33,368 nt of DNA from an uncultured Prevotellaceae bacterium. Its GTDB lineage: Bacteria; Bacteroidota; Bacteroidia; Bacteroidales; Bacteroidaceae. Shown in pieces: positions 6,379 through 13,503 of this stretch (the first letter of the stretch is position 1; each line of letters begins with the position of its first letter). The notes under the pieces were generated by a model. It ran no database searches. It was not told the DNA's origin and was given only the letters and a program-made list of their open reading frames with translations. The translations under genes were made by a program, and so were the position numbers. The DNA is taken from positions 1-33,368 of the forward strand of contig CAMHIS010000025.1 of the NCBI GenBank assembly GCA_946185285.1, given 5' to 3'.

Positions 6379-6462
6379 AACCCGGTGCCTTTTCCCTAAA
6401 ACCCGGCGCTTTTTTCCAAAAACCCGGTGCCTTTTTCCAAAAACCCGGCACCTTTTGCCGGG
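6379..6462. repeat. 21-bp minisatellite, four units
   Basis: Four units start at 6379, 6400, 6421 and 6442, each beginning AACCCGGYGC or a close variant and followed by a T-rich tract. Because 21 is a multiple of three, a minus-strand open frame (6335-6592) reads it as KAPGFWK-type heptads. That frame shows no other sign of coding. It lies just after the esterase stop and opens a 453-bp gene-free gap (6343-6795). The rest of the gap holds the hairpin at 6572-6630, a short palindrome at 6703-6715 (GGTCTG/CAGACC) and the prmC promoter. Confidence 0.85.
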
Positions 6463-6571
6463 GTGTCATTTCTGGTGTCGTTTCCCGCTTCCGAAGGTTG
6501 GCACAGCGCACTTTTTTGCCGATGAATCCGGCCATTTTGCTATTATAATTGTCATTCGCACTTTTAACCCA

Positions 6572-6630
6572 CACTTCCCTCACTTCTCGCACCTAAGAAA
6601 TTTCAGCGGGTGTGAGAAGTGCGGGAAGTG
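6572..6630. repeat. Long inverted repeat (22-nt arms)
   Basis: The arms 6572-6593 and 6609-6630 are reverse complements with two mismatches, separated by 15 nt. Each arm contains two GAAGTG-like blocks (minus-sense reading GTGCGAGAAGTGAGG). There is no T-tract after it on either strand, so it is unlikely to be an ordinary terminator. It looks like a dispersed palindromic repeat, although no second copy is in the window. Confidence 0.75.
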
Positions 6631-6756
6631 CTGGTTGTTTCCTGCGATAGACAACTATATGTATTTTCAGGCTCGGATTAACACGTATCAACGCTCTAAG
6701 GGGGTCTGTCAGACCTGTTAATCTGTGCCAAAGAACTAGAAACTTTCAGGCTTTTC

Positions 6757-6787
6757 TTGCATAATTCCTTTTTTCTTCGTATTTTTG
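6757..6787 (+). promoter_or_regulatory. Promoter of prmC-recX-comF
   Basis: TTG at 6757-6759, a 20-nt spacer, and TATTTTTG at 6780-6787. The predicted start point is only a few bases before the ATG at 6796, so prmC would be nearly leaderless. It also rules out the in-frame start at 6757. Confidence 0.65.
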
Positions 6788-6795
6788 CGGTCAAT

Positions 6796-7605
6796 ATGAC
6801 TTACGCAGATCTATGGCGGCCGCTGACGGCGGTTTACGACGAGCGGGAGGCGCAGGCCGTGGCGAGGCTGGTACTCGAAGAGCACTTCGGTCTGTCGATG
6901 GCCGACGTGCTGACGGGACGCATGCCTGACGAGGCAGAGCTGGCCGGCATTCAGCGGCGGCTGCTGACGGGTGAGCCCGTGCAGTATGTGCTGGGTTGGA
7001 CGGAGTTTGGCGGACGGCGGTTTGCGGTCAGGCCGGGCGTGCTGATACCGCGTCCTGAAACCTACGAGCTCTGCCAGTGGATACACCTCACGGGGCCTTG
7101 CGATGTGCTCGACATCGGCACGGGCAGCGGTTGTATCGCCTGCACGCTGGCGGTTGAACAGCCTGAGGCGCGGGTGACGGGATGGGATGTCTCGGCGCTG
7201 GCCTTGGAAATAGCCCGCGAGAATGCCAAACGTACCAATGTTCACGTGTCGTTTCAGCAGGTTGATGTGCTGCGACAGTGTCGCAGCATAGGTGACAAGT
7301 GGGACTTCATCGTGAGTAATCCGCCTTACGTCTGCGAGCGCGAGAAGGGGTCGATGGAGCGCAACGTGCTTGACTATGAACCGCACCAGGCCTTGTTCGT
7401 GCCCGATGACGACCCGCTGCTGTTCTACCGCGCCATTGCCTCCTACGGACAGGAGGCACTGAAGCCTGGCGGCCGGCTCTACTTCGAGCTGAATCCCCTC
7501 TACGCCGACCTGGTGCAGCACCTGTTAAGTATGATGTTGTATCACAACATCGAAATCAAGGAAGACCAATACGGCAAGCAACGAATGATAAGAGCACAAC
7601 GATGA
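6796..7605 (+). CDS. prmC: Peptide chain release factor N5-glutamine methyltransferase PrmC
   Basis: This 269-residue enzyme uses S-adenosylmethionine to methylate the Gln of the GGQ motif in release factors RF1 and RF2. The N-terminal helical domain (about 1-75) is followed by a Rossmann methyltransferase domain. Motif I is DVLDIGTGSGCIA and the amide-methyltransferase signature is IVSNPPYV. The start at 6796 is chosen because the upstream in-frame start (6757) lies inside the promoter. recX begins in an ATGA overlap with its stop, and comF overlaps recX, so the three form a compact operon. metK, the source of its cofactor, is in the opposing operon to the right. Confidence 0.95.
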   Translation: MTYADLWRPLTAVYDEREAQAVARLVLEEHFGLSMADVLTGRMPDEAELAGIQRRLLTGEPVQYVLGWTEFGGRRFAVRPGVLIPRPETYELCQWIHLTGPCDVLDIGTGSGCIACTLAVEQPEARVTGWDVSALALEIARENAKRTNVHVSFQQVDVLRQCRSIGDKWDFIVSNPPYVCEREKGSMERNVLDYEPHQALFVPDDDPLLFYRAIASYGQEALKPGGRLYFELNPLYADLVQHLLSMMLYHNIEIKEDQYGKQRMIRAQR

Positions 7606-8087
7606 AGGAAGTAACCGAGCAGGGAGCCTACCTGCAGTTGGCCCAGCTCTGTGCCCGCAGTGAGCACTGCCAGCACGACATGCAGGAGAAAATGAGACGG
7701 TGGGGCATGAGCGACGAGGCTCAGGCCCGCGTCATGCAGCGGCTCGTCGGCGAGCGCTATGTCGACGACGAACGCTACGCGCGCGCCTTCGTGCGCGACA
7801 AAATACGGTACAACAAATGGGGCCGCCGCAAGGTAGAGCAGGCCCTGTGGATGAAGCGCATCGACGATGACATCCGCGAGCGCGTGCTCGGCGAGGTCGA
7901 CGACGGGGAGTACCTTGCCGTGTTGAGGCCGTTGCTGAAACAGAAGTGCAGGAGCACGAAGGCGGCTACAGACTACGAGCTGAACCAGAAGCTGGTGAAG
8001 TTTGCCCTTGGCCGGGGCTTTACCTTTGATATTATCCGCCAGTGCATTGACGGCGACATAGACGAGGTCGGCGATGAAGAAGATTAG
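7602..8087 (+). CDS. recX: Regulatory protein RecX
   Basis: This 161-residue helical protein binds RecA filaments and modulates recombination. The RecX repeat pattern is clear: LARSEHC-type start (here CARSEHCQHDMQEKMRRWG), then LVGERYVDDERYARAFVRDK and RYNKWGRRKVEQALWMKRI. The length is normal. It overlaps prmC by 4 nt (ATGA) and comF by 14 nt, so translation is probably coupled. It ends with TAG, which shows that TAG is an ordinary stop codon in this genome. Confidence 0.93.
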   Translation: MKEVTEQGAYLQLAQLCARSEHCQHDMQEKMRRWGMSDEAQARVMQRLVGERYVDDERYARAFVRDKIRYNKWGRRKVEQALWMKRIDDDIRERVLGEVDDGEYLAVLRPLLKQKCRSTKAATDYELNQKLVKFALGRGFTFDIIRQCIDGDIDEVGDEED

Positions 8088-8775
8088 CCTCTGGCAGCGC
8101 CTGCTCGACCTCCTGGCCCCGCGCCTCTGTGTGGTCTGTGGCCGGCGCTTGTCGCCGACGGAGCGGGTGTTGTGTGCTTCGTGTAACATGCATCTGCCCC
8201 GGACGGGCTTTCAGTTTGATGCGTGGGACAATATCCTGGCGCGCCTCTTCTGGGGCATCATCCCCGTGGAGCGGGCGGCGGCACTCTTCTATTACGAAGC
8301 CAGTTCGAGGAACAGCAACATCCTTTATGACCTGAAGTATCACGACCATCCCGAGATAGGCAAGGAGATGGGGTGCCTGATGGCCTGCGAGTTTGCCGAG
8401 GCAGGCTTCTTCGGCGGCATCGACCTTATAGTGCCAGTGCCGTTGGCCCGCAGCCGCGAGCGCCACCGTGGTTATAACCAGAGCCGCTGCATAGCCGAAG
8501 GTATCGGCAGCGTCACCGGGCTGCCTGTCTGTGACCATGCTGTCAGGCGCATCGTGTTTGAGAAGAGCCAGACTCAGATGGGGCGCCGGGAGCGCCAGGA
8601 GAATGTGGCCGATGTCTTCCGGCTGGTCGATGCCGACGCTGTCCATGGCCGTCACCTGCTGTTGGTTGACGACGTGGTGACGACAGGCGCCACGATGACG
8701 GCCTGTGCCCGTGAACTGCTCACTGCCGGCGGCGTCAGGCTGAGCCTGCTCTCGCTTGCATACGCCAAGTCGTGA
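8074..8775 (+). CDS. ComF family phosphoribosyltransferase-like protein
   Basis: This 233-residue cytosolic protein starts with a zinc-ribbon-like region (CVVCGRRLSP and CASC, about 20-40). A type-I phosphoribosyltransferase domain follows, with the PRPP-binding motif LLLVDDVVTTGATMTAC near residues 190-207 and the RHRGYNQS motif near 130 typical of ComFC. In naturally competent bacteria ComF assists DNA uptake; in others its role is unclear. It sits at the end of the prmC-recX operon with a 14-nt overlap. Its stop is 2 nt from the stop of the convergent yidD. Confidence 0.9.
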   Translation: MKKISLWQRLLDLLAPRLCVVCGRRLSPTERVLCASCNMHLPRTGFQFDAWDNILARLFWGIIPVERAAALFYYEASSRNSNILYDLKYHDHPEIGKEMGCLMACEFAEAGFFGGIDLIVPVPLARSRERHRGYNQSRCIAEGIGSVTGLPVCDHAVRRIVFEKSQTQMGRRERQENVADVFRLVDADAVHGRHLLLVDDVVTTGATMTACARELLTAGGVRLSLLSLAYAKS

Positions 8776-8777
8776 CG

Positions 8778-9008
8778 TTACGGCACAGGGTCGTAGCCAG
8801 AGCCGCCCCACGGATGGCAGCGCAACAGCCGGCGTACGGCGAGATAAAGCCCTTTCACGGGACCATGCTTCAGAATGGCCTGACGGGCATATTCCGAGCA
8901 CGTAGGCGTAAAGCGGCATGCGGAGGGTGTAAAGGGCGAGATGCACCTCTGGTAGAAGAGAATGGGCAGCACTAAGAGCCACGAAAGAAGACGGACGAGC
9001 TGTTTCAT
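8778..9008 (-). CDS. yidD: Membrane protein insertion efficiency factor YidD
   Basis: This 76-residue protein has a hydrophobic N-terminal helix ([20 protein letters not shown]). The conserved YidD core follows: [19 protein letters not shown], then [12 protein letters not shown]. It helps YidC insert inner-membrane proteins. The gene overlaps the end of rnpA by 4 nt (ATGA); rnpA-yidD is one of the most conserved gene pairs in bacteria. It is the last gene of the metK operon and converges on comF. Confidence 0.95.
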   Translation of the reverse strand: MKQLVRLLSWLLVLPILFYQRCISPFTPSACRFTPTCSEYARQAILKHGPVKGLYLAVRRLLRCHPWGGSGYDPVP

Positions 9009-9382
9009 TGCTTTTCAGTGATACGGCCGACCAGCTTCTGCACGGAGCGGGCTACCGTTGCCGACGGTGCCAGCCGGTCGGACATCCAGACAAAGGCCAA
9101 CAGCAGGCACTGGCCCTCGGGAATCATATTGAGGAGCGGCTGACGGCTGTGGCGATAGGCCTCGCGTATCTGCCGTTTCACGCGGTTGCGGTCAACGGCA
9201 TGTCTGAGCTTCTTCTTCGGCACGCTGATGAGCACCTGGATGGTCGGATTGCCAGACTTGAGCAGGTAGACGGCACGTAACGGGAAAGCGGTCAGTGACT
9301 TGCTCTGACCGCTTGTAAACAGCTCTTCGGTCAGCGCCATGCTGACCATCCGTTCTCTCTTGGGAAATCCTGCCGACTTCAA
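9005..9382 (-). CDS. rnpA: Ribonuclease P protein component
   Basis: This 125-residue basic protein is the protein subunit of RNase P, which trims the 5' leader of tRNA precursors. The FPKRERM start, the [21 protein letters not shown]-binding motif and the REAYR block are all present. The start is a TTG at 9382 (the in-frame TAA just upstream allows little choice). The first in-frame ATG would lose the FPKRER motif. It lies 18 nt after hemD and overlaps yidD. The minor start codon may keep its level low relative to its neighbours. Confidence 0.94.
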   Translation of the reverse strand: MKSAGFPKRERMVSMALTEELFTSGQSKSLTAFPLRAVYLLKSGNPTIQVLISVPKKKLRHAVDRNRVKRQIREAYRHSRQPLLNMIPEGQCLLLAFVWMSDRLAPSATVARSVQKLVGRITEKQ

Positions 9383-9400
9383 ATTCTCAGTGTTTTGTTA

Positions 9401-10153
9401 CTAATCGTCCTGAACCTCGAAGAGGTAGTGCTGCAGGGCTCCCGTCATAGAGGGGTATTTGTCATTCGGAGCCTCGATGTCAAGACGCAGACCGGCCTCC
9501 TTGGCTGCCTTGGCCGTCGCCGGTCCGAACGTGCCGATGGCGATGTTGCCCTGGTCGAAGTTCGGGAAATTCTTGGTCAGTGCCTCAATGCCCGACGGAC
9601 TGAAGAAAATGAGCATGTCGTAGTCGAACTTCTCGACCTCCTCGGGGGTGAAGTCATTGCTGACGGTCTTGTACATGACAACCTCTGTGTGATTAAGTTT
9701 CTTAGAGTCGAGCAACTGCGTGATAGAGTCGTTATGGACGTCGCTCATGGGCACGAGGTATTTCTCGGTCTTGTGCTTCACCATCGTGGGGATGAGGTCG
9801 TCGATGCGGCCGGTGGAACCGTAGAACACCTTGCGCTTGCGGTACTGCACGTATTTCTGTATGTAGAGAGCAATGGTCTCGGTGACACAGAAGTACTTCA
9901 TGTCTTCGGGAATGTTGACGCGCAACTCCTTGGCCAGTGCGAAGAAATGATCAATGGCATGGCGTGAGGTGAAAACGATGGCAGTATGGTCAAGGATATT
10001 GACTCTCTGGGTGCGGAACTCCTTAGCCGACATTCCCTCTACCTTGATGAAGGGACGGAAAACTAATTCAACGTCGAATTTGCTCGCGATGTCGTAGTAC
10101 GGCGACTTCTCGCTAGCGGGCTTCGGCTGGGAAACCAAAATCTTCTTAATCAT
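9401..10153 (-). CDS. hemD: Uroporphyrinogen-III synthase family protein
   Basis: This 250-residue cytosolic enzyme closes hydroxymethylbilane to uroporphyrinogen III in tetrapyrrole synthesis. The fold is recognisable from the IVFTSRHAIDHFF segment in the first domain, YKTVSNDF at the hinge, and IFFSPSGIEALTKNF followed by IGTFGPATAKAAKEAG in the second. HemD proteins diverge widely, but this pattern and length are typical of Bacteroidetes members. It lies 13 nt after the DUF4271 gene and 18 nt before rnpA. No other haem gene is in the window, so this copy is separated from the rest of the pathway. Confidence 0.88.
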   Translation of the reverse strand: MIKKILVSQPKPASEKSPYYDIASKFDVELVFRPFIKVEGMSAKEFRTQRVNILDHTAIVFTSRHAIDHFFALAKELRVNIPEDMKYFCVTETIALYIQKYVQYRKRKVFYGSTGRIDDLIPTMVKHKTEKYLVPMSDVHNDSITQLLDSKKLNHTEVVMYKTVSNDFTPEEVEKFDYDMLIFFSPSGIEALTKNFPNFDQGNIAIGTFGPATAKAAKEAGLRLDIEAPNDKYPSMTGALQHYLFEVQDD

Positions 10154-10166
10154 TTCTTTTTGTGTC

Positions 10167-10967
10167 CTAAAAATTTACTTTTAAACAGTCGGTAGTCAGC
10201 ACCAAAATGCCTGCGAGAGACAGTAGCGGTACGATTTCGAGGGCACAAAGGTACAAAATAATTTGCAGAAACACACCAATTTGCCTGAAAAAGATGGACC
10301 AGCACTTAAAAATTGTCAATAATTTGGTCAAAAGGAGTATCAGGAAGAAGTAATTCACAACATTTTGTACAGGCAGGCCGAAGTACACTTGCAGCATGAC
10401 AGACGGAAACAGAGCCACGCCTTCGAGGGCGATGATAAATGAAAGAACCCAGGTCCACTGTTTACTTTTTTTACTTCCGAAGAAGGTGAGGTTGACGAAT
10501 TTGTAGGCAAGGTACTTGATGAGGAAGTAAGCGATGAACACGCCGCCGAAGATACCTGTCATCTGATAGGGCGTGTCGAGCACGAAGGCCATGTTTCCGT
10601 CGCGCGTGATATATAAATAATAGGTGATGGACAGCAGCAGGCAGGTCTGCAGGCAAAGGAAAACCTGGAAGAACGACTTCCCGCCATTCTCGCCCGCCGA
10701 TGTCTTGTCGCTTTTTGGTGTGTACAGGATGTACAGGAAGAAATCCTTGACCTGCTGCATGATGGACTGTCGCGAATGTGCAAAGGCTGAGATGGCCAGC
10801 ACAAAGCAGAAGAGCAGTATGCAGGTGATGGCATCGTCGTTGCGTACGGTATAGGGTACGGGGTCGCCGGCAATGCCTGGACGCCCGCCGGGAAGTTCCG
10901 GGTGCAGCAGCGTGTCGTTGGCGAAAAAGGATTCGCGGTAGTATTTCGGCAGACTGACGTCGTTCAT
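10167..10967 (-). CDS. DUF4271 multi-pass membrane protein
   Basis: This 266-residue inner-membrane protein has about six hydrophobic segments: near 48-66 ([17 protein letters not shown]), 104-120, 130-150, 170-190, 200-220 and 230-262. A soluble N-terminus contains [15 protein letters not shown]. It fits DUF4271, a family largely restricted to Bacteroidetes and without known function. Its start overlaps the metK stop by 4 nt (ATGA), and hemD follows after 13 nt. The constant position next to hemD suggests a role tied to tetrapyrrole or membrane metabolism, but that is only inference from position. Confidence 0.85.
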   Translation of the reverse strand: MNDVSLPKYYRESFFANDTLLHPELPGGRPGIAGDPVPYTVRNDDAITCILLFCFVLAISAFAHSRQSIMQQVKDFFLYILYTPKSDKTSAGENGGKSFFQVFLCLQTCLLLSITYYLYITRDGNMAFVLDTPYQMTGIFGGVFIAYFLIKYLAYKFVNLTFFGSKKSKQWTWVLSFIIALEGVALFPSVMLQVYFGLPVQNVVNYFFLILLLTKLLTIFKCWSIFFRQIGVFLQIILYLCALEIVPLLSLAGILVLTTDCLKVNF

Positions 10968-12220
10968 ATACCAAACTCGCGCTTGATATCGTCCACCCGG
11001 TCGAGCTTCTCCCAGGTGAACAGCTCCACGTCTATTTCACGAGTCTCATGGTAGTGGCTGGTGAACACCTTCTTGACCGTCTCGTTCCGGCGGCCCATGT
11101 GACCGTAGGCAGCTGTCTCAAGATACATGGGCTGGCGCAGTTTCAGCGTGCGCTCGATGGCCTTGGGGCGCAGGTCGAACAGCTTCTCAATCTTTTTGGC
11201 AATCTCGCTGTCGCTCATGTCGACGCGCGACCGTCCGTAAGTGTTGACATAGATGTTCATGGGCCGGGCTACGCCGATGGCATAGCTGATTTGAACCAGC
11301 ATCTCGTCGCTGACGCCGGCGGCCACCATGTTCTTGGCGATGTGGCGGGCAGCGTAGGCCGCCGAGCGGTCCACCTTGCTGGAGTCCTTGCCGGAGAAGG
11401 CACCGCCGCCGTGGGCACCCTTGCCGCCGTAGGTGTCGACGATAATCTTGCGCCCCGTCAGTCCCGTGTCGCCGTGTGGACCGCCGATGACGAACTTGCC
11501 TGTCGGGTTCACGTAGAACTTGATGTCGAAGCCGAAGAGGTCGAGCACTTTCTGTGAGTGTATCTGTTGTTTGACGCGGGGGATGAGGATGTTAATGACG
11601 TCGTCCTTGATTCTGGCGAGCATTTTCTCGTCCTCGTCAAATTCGTCGTGCTGCGTGGAGACGACGATGGTGTCGATGCGCTCGGGGATGCCGCTGTCGG
11701 AATACTGCACCGTCACCTGGCTCTTGGCGTCGGGGCGCAGGTAGGTCATCTCCTTTCCCTCCTTGCGGATGTCGGCCAGGGTGCGCACAATCAGGTGAGC
11801 CAGGTCGAGCGAGACGGGCATATACGACTCCGTCTCGTTGGAGGCGTAGCCGAACATCATGCCCTGGTCGCCGGCACCCTGTTCCTCCTCATTCTCTCGG
11901 TCAACGCCCCGGTTGATGTCCTGGCTCTGCTCGTGGATGGCACTGAGTATGCCGCACGAGTTGCCGTCGAACTGGTATTCGGCCTTCGTGTAGCCTATCT
12001 TGTTGATGGTATTGCGCGCAATGGTCTGTAGGTCGATGTACACATCGCTGCTCACCTCGCCCATCAGCACCACCTGTCCGGTCGTTACAAACGACTCGCA
12101 GGCAACGCGGGCTTTCGGGTCATACGCTAAGAACTGGTCCAGTATGGCATCGCTTATCTGGTCGGCCACCTTGTCGGGATGGCCCTCCGAAACTGATTCT
12201 GAAGAAAATAAATAGCTCAT
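10964..12220 (-). CDS. metK: S-adenosylmethionine synthetase
   Basis: This 418-residue cytosolic enzyme makes S-adenosylmethionine from methionine and ATP. Conserved blocks are [28 protein letters not shown] and [19 protein letters not shown]. The ATG at 12220 ([17 protein letters not shown]) is the family start; the frame extends 18 codons further, but those lie across the promoter. It heads a five-gene operon (metK, DUF4271, hemD, rnpA, yidD) joined by overlaps or gaps under 20 nt. Confidence 0.97.
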   Translation of the reverse strand: MSYLFSSESVSEGHPDKVADQISDAILDQFLAYDPKARVACESFVTTGQVVLMGEVSSDVYIDLQTIARNTINKIGYTKAEYQFDGNSCGILSAIHEQSQDINRGVDRENEEEQGAGDQGMMFGYASNETESYMPVSLDLAHLIVRTLADIRKEGKEMTYLRPDAKSQVTVQYSDSGIPERIDTIVVSTQHDEFDEDEKMLARIKDDVINILIPRVKQQIHSQKVLDLFGFDIKFYVNPTGKFVIGGPHGDTGLTGRKIIVDTYGGKGAHGGGAFSGKDSSKVDRSAAYAARHIAKNMVAAGVSDEMLVQISYAIGVARPMNIYVNTYGRSRVDMSDSEIAKKIEKLFDLRPKAIERTLKLRQPMYLETAAYGHMGRRNETVKKVFTSHYHETREIDVELFTWEKLDRVDDIKREFGI

Positions 12221-12243
12221 GTTATATCTTGTTATTTTGAGTG

Positions 12244-12275
12244 CAAAGGTAATGAGATTTCCGCAAAGCACCAAA
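12244..12275 (-). promoter_or_regulatory. Promoter of the metK operon
   Basis: On the minus strand, TTTG at 12275-12272, a 20-nt spacer, and TACCTTTG at 12251-12244. It gives a leader of about 20 nt before the metK ATG at 12220. Confidence 0.7.
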
Positions 12276-12299
12276 TAATTATGAGGAAATCTCTATGCC

Positions 12300-12965
12300 C
12301 TACAACCAGAATACGGACTCCGGCCCCATGTTGAACAGCAGGTCGAGAATGCTGAGATTCGGCAGGAAGCCGTGCTTCGCCTCGTAGACCTGATAGTATC
12401 GCTGCGGTGTGAAGCCGGGGTCTGGAACGGGGTGTTTGGGGGTGATGGTATTCCGGCAGTCGAGAAGACCCTCCTCCAACCCCATTCCCGCTGACGCGCC
12501 TACCCGTAGCCTTTCACTGTCGAGGGAGGGGAGATACTGGTCGGTATAATGGATATTAGGCAGGATGTCGAGCAGCTCGCACATCTTTTCGATTATGGCC
12601 TCGTTGAAGTCGAAGAGATAGTCCCAGCGGCGCTCGAAGAAGGGACGGATGTCATCCTCGTAGTACATGAAGAAGGGCGAGTCGCCGTAAGCCGACCGCA
12701 GGGCGTTCCAGTGCAGGTGGCGCCAGTTGCCGTGGTCGCTGATACGGATGTCTTTGAGGAATTGAGGAATTGAGGATTGAGAATTACTTCTTTCCACGGG
12801 AACCGTGAGTGCTTGCGTGCCTTGCGTAGTGGCAATAATGCAGCGGTTGCGGTAGGTCTGTTTCTGGAACGTCTCATGACGTTCTATCCACACCTCGTCG
12901 GCACGGTAGAGTTTCTGGTACCATTGTATGGGTCCGAAGTAGGTCGTTGAGAGCAGGACGTTCAT
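12300..12965 (-). CDS. WbqC family protein
   Basis: This 222-residue protein starts MNVLLSTTYFGPIQWYQKL, the WbqC signature. It includes YRNRCIIATTQGTQALTVPV, RHLHWNALRSAYGDSPFF and YEDDIRPFFERRW. WbqC-like proteins occur in O-antigen and glycan loci and also at housekeeping sites in Bacteroidetes; a thioesterase or transferase role has been suggested but not settled. The ATG at 12965 follows the stop of the signal-peptidase-like gene by one base. A tandem octanucleotide repeat at 12754-12785 encodes residues about 61-71 (NSQSSIPQFL). It is the last gene of the GH43-dapB-lepB series. Confidence 0.88.
   Translation of the reverse strand: MNVLLSTTYFGPIQWYQKLYRADEVWIERHETFQKQTYRNRCIIATTQGTQALTVPVERSNSQSSIPQFLKDIRISDHGNWRHLHWNALRSAYGDSPFFMYYEDDIRPFFERRWDYLFDFNEAIIEKMCELLDILPNIHYTDQYLPSLDSERLRVGASAGMGLEEGLLDCRNTITPKHPVPDPGFTPQRYYQVYEAKHGFLPNLSILDLLFNMGPESVFWL
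12754..12785. repeat. Octanucleotide tandem repeat inside wbqC
   Basis: The plus strand reads TTGAGGAA, TTGAGGAA, TTGAGGAT, then a partial TGAGAATT. The unit is 8 bp, so gain or loss of a unit would shift the wbqC frame at about codon 65. Confidence 0.8.
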
Positions 12966-12966
12966 C

Positions 12967-13464
12967 TCAGCGGAACAGCAGGAGCCGGTTGGTGTCGTAA
13001 CCGTTCCAGAAGGCACTGTCTGGAGCGTGGTTGTACACAATAAGGAACACGCGCCCGATAATCTGTTCCTCGCGGACCAGTCCGAGACGGTCAATCATGT
13101 AGTAGTTGTGCTTGGCACAGTTCGCCTTCCCCGGCACTATGATGGTGCGCTCCTGCCACTTGACGGTGTCGCCGGGCAGGGCGGTACAGCTGCCGACGGA
13201 GACATTGCCGACGGAGTCGTCGATGGCCACGAAGTCGCCTTTGTCGACGGTCTGCCAGCATAGCCGGCCGTAGGAGAAAAGCCCGCTGCCCCCCGTGCGC
13301 AGCCCATACGACCAACGGTTCACCATCACCCTGTCACCCGCTTTGAATGCCGGCTCCAACTGAGAGCCAGGTACGGTGTAGATGGTAAAGACCAGCGCCC
13401 GGAACGCCATCATCACGATGAACGCTACCACAAACGCCACAAGGAACTTCAGCGTACTGCGCAT
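12967..13464 (-). CDS. Signal-peptidase-I-like protein lacking catalytic residues
   Basis: This membrane-anchored protein has 165 residues from the ATG at 13464 (MRSTLKFLVAFVVAFIVMMA); the frame also allows an ATG at 13494. It has one N-terminal membrane segment and an S26-like periplasmic domain (GDRVMVNRWSYGLR, TALPGDTVKW, IIGRVFLIVYN). Compared with the LepB encoded just upstream, the catalytic Ser (S99 in IPSSSLEK) aligns with Gln35 in VPGSQLEP. The catalytic Lys (K250 in YVKRCVGLPG) aligns with Gly91 in VGSCTALPG. The GDNR...SADSR box near the C-terminus is missing. A Ser one position earlier (S34) could in principle substitute, but nothing replaces the Lys. It is probably a non-catalytic paralog, perhaps a partner of LepB. 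Confidence 0.8.
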   Translation of the reverse strand: MRSTLKFLVAFVVAFIVMMAFRALVFTIYTVPGSQLEPAFKAGDRVMVNRWSYGLRTGGSGLFSYGRLCWQTVDKGDFVAIDDSVGNVSVGSCTALPGDTVKWQERTIIVPGKANCAKHNYYMIDRLGLVREEQIIGRVFLIVYNHAPDSAFWNGYDTNRLLLFR

Positions 13465-13472
13465 GTTGTCTT

Positions 13473-13493
13473 TGCTGCAACACTGTTGCAGCA
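13473..13493. repeat. Perfect 21-bp palindrome before the lepB-like gene
   Basis: TGCTGCAACA, one central base, then TGTTGCAGCA. It lies between the two candidate ATGs (13494 and 13464) of the lepB-like gene, just after the lepB stop. It could be an operator or a translational hairpin. Choosing 13464 leaves it untranslated. Confidence 0.7.
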
Positions 13494-13503
13494 TAGAGAG
13501 ACC

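Noticed and set aside
6335..6592. An 85-codon minus-strand frame with KAPGFWK heptads
   Set aside because: The heptads come from the 21-bp minisatellite, and the rest of the frame shows no homology pattern or promoter.
6455..6721. An 88-codon plus-strand frame with PHFPHFSH-like repeats
   Set aside because: The repeats are the translation of the long hairpin at 6572-6630.
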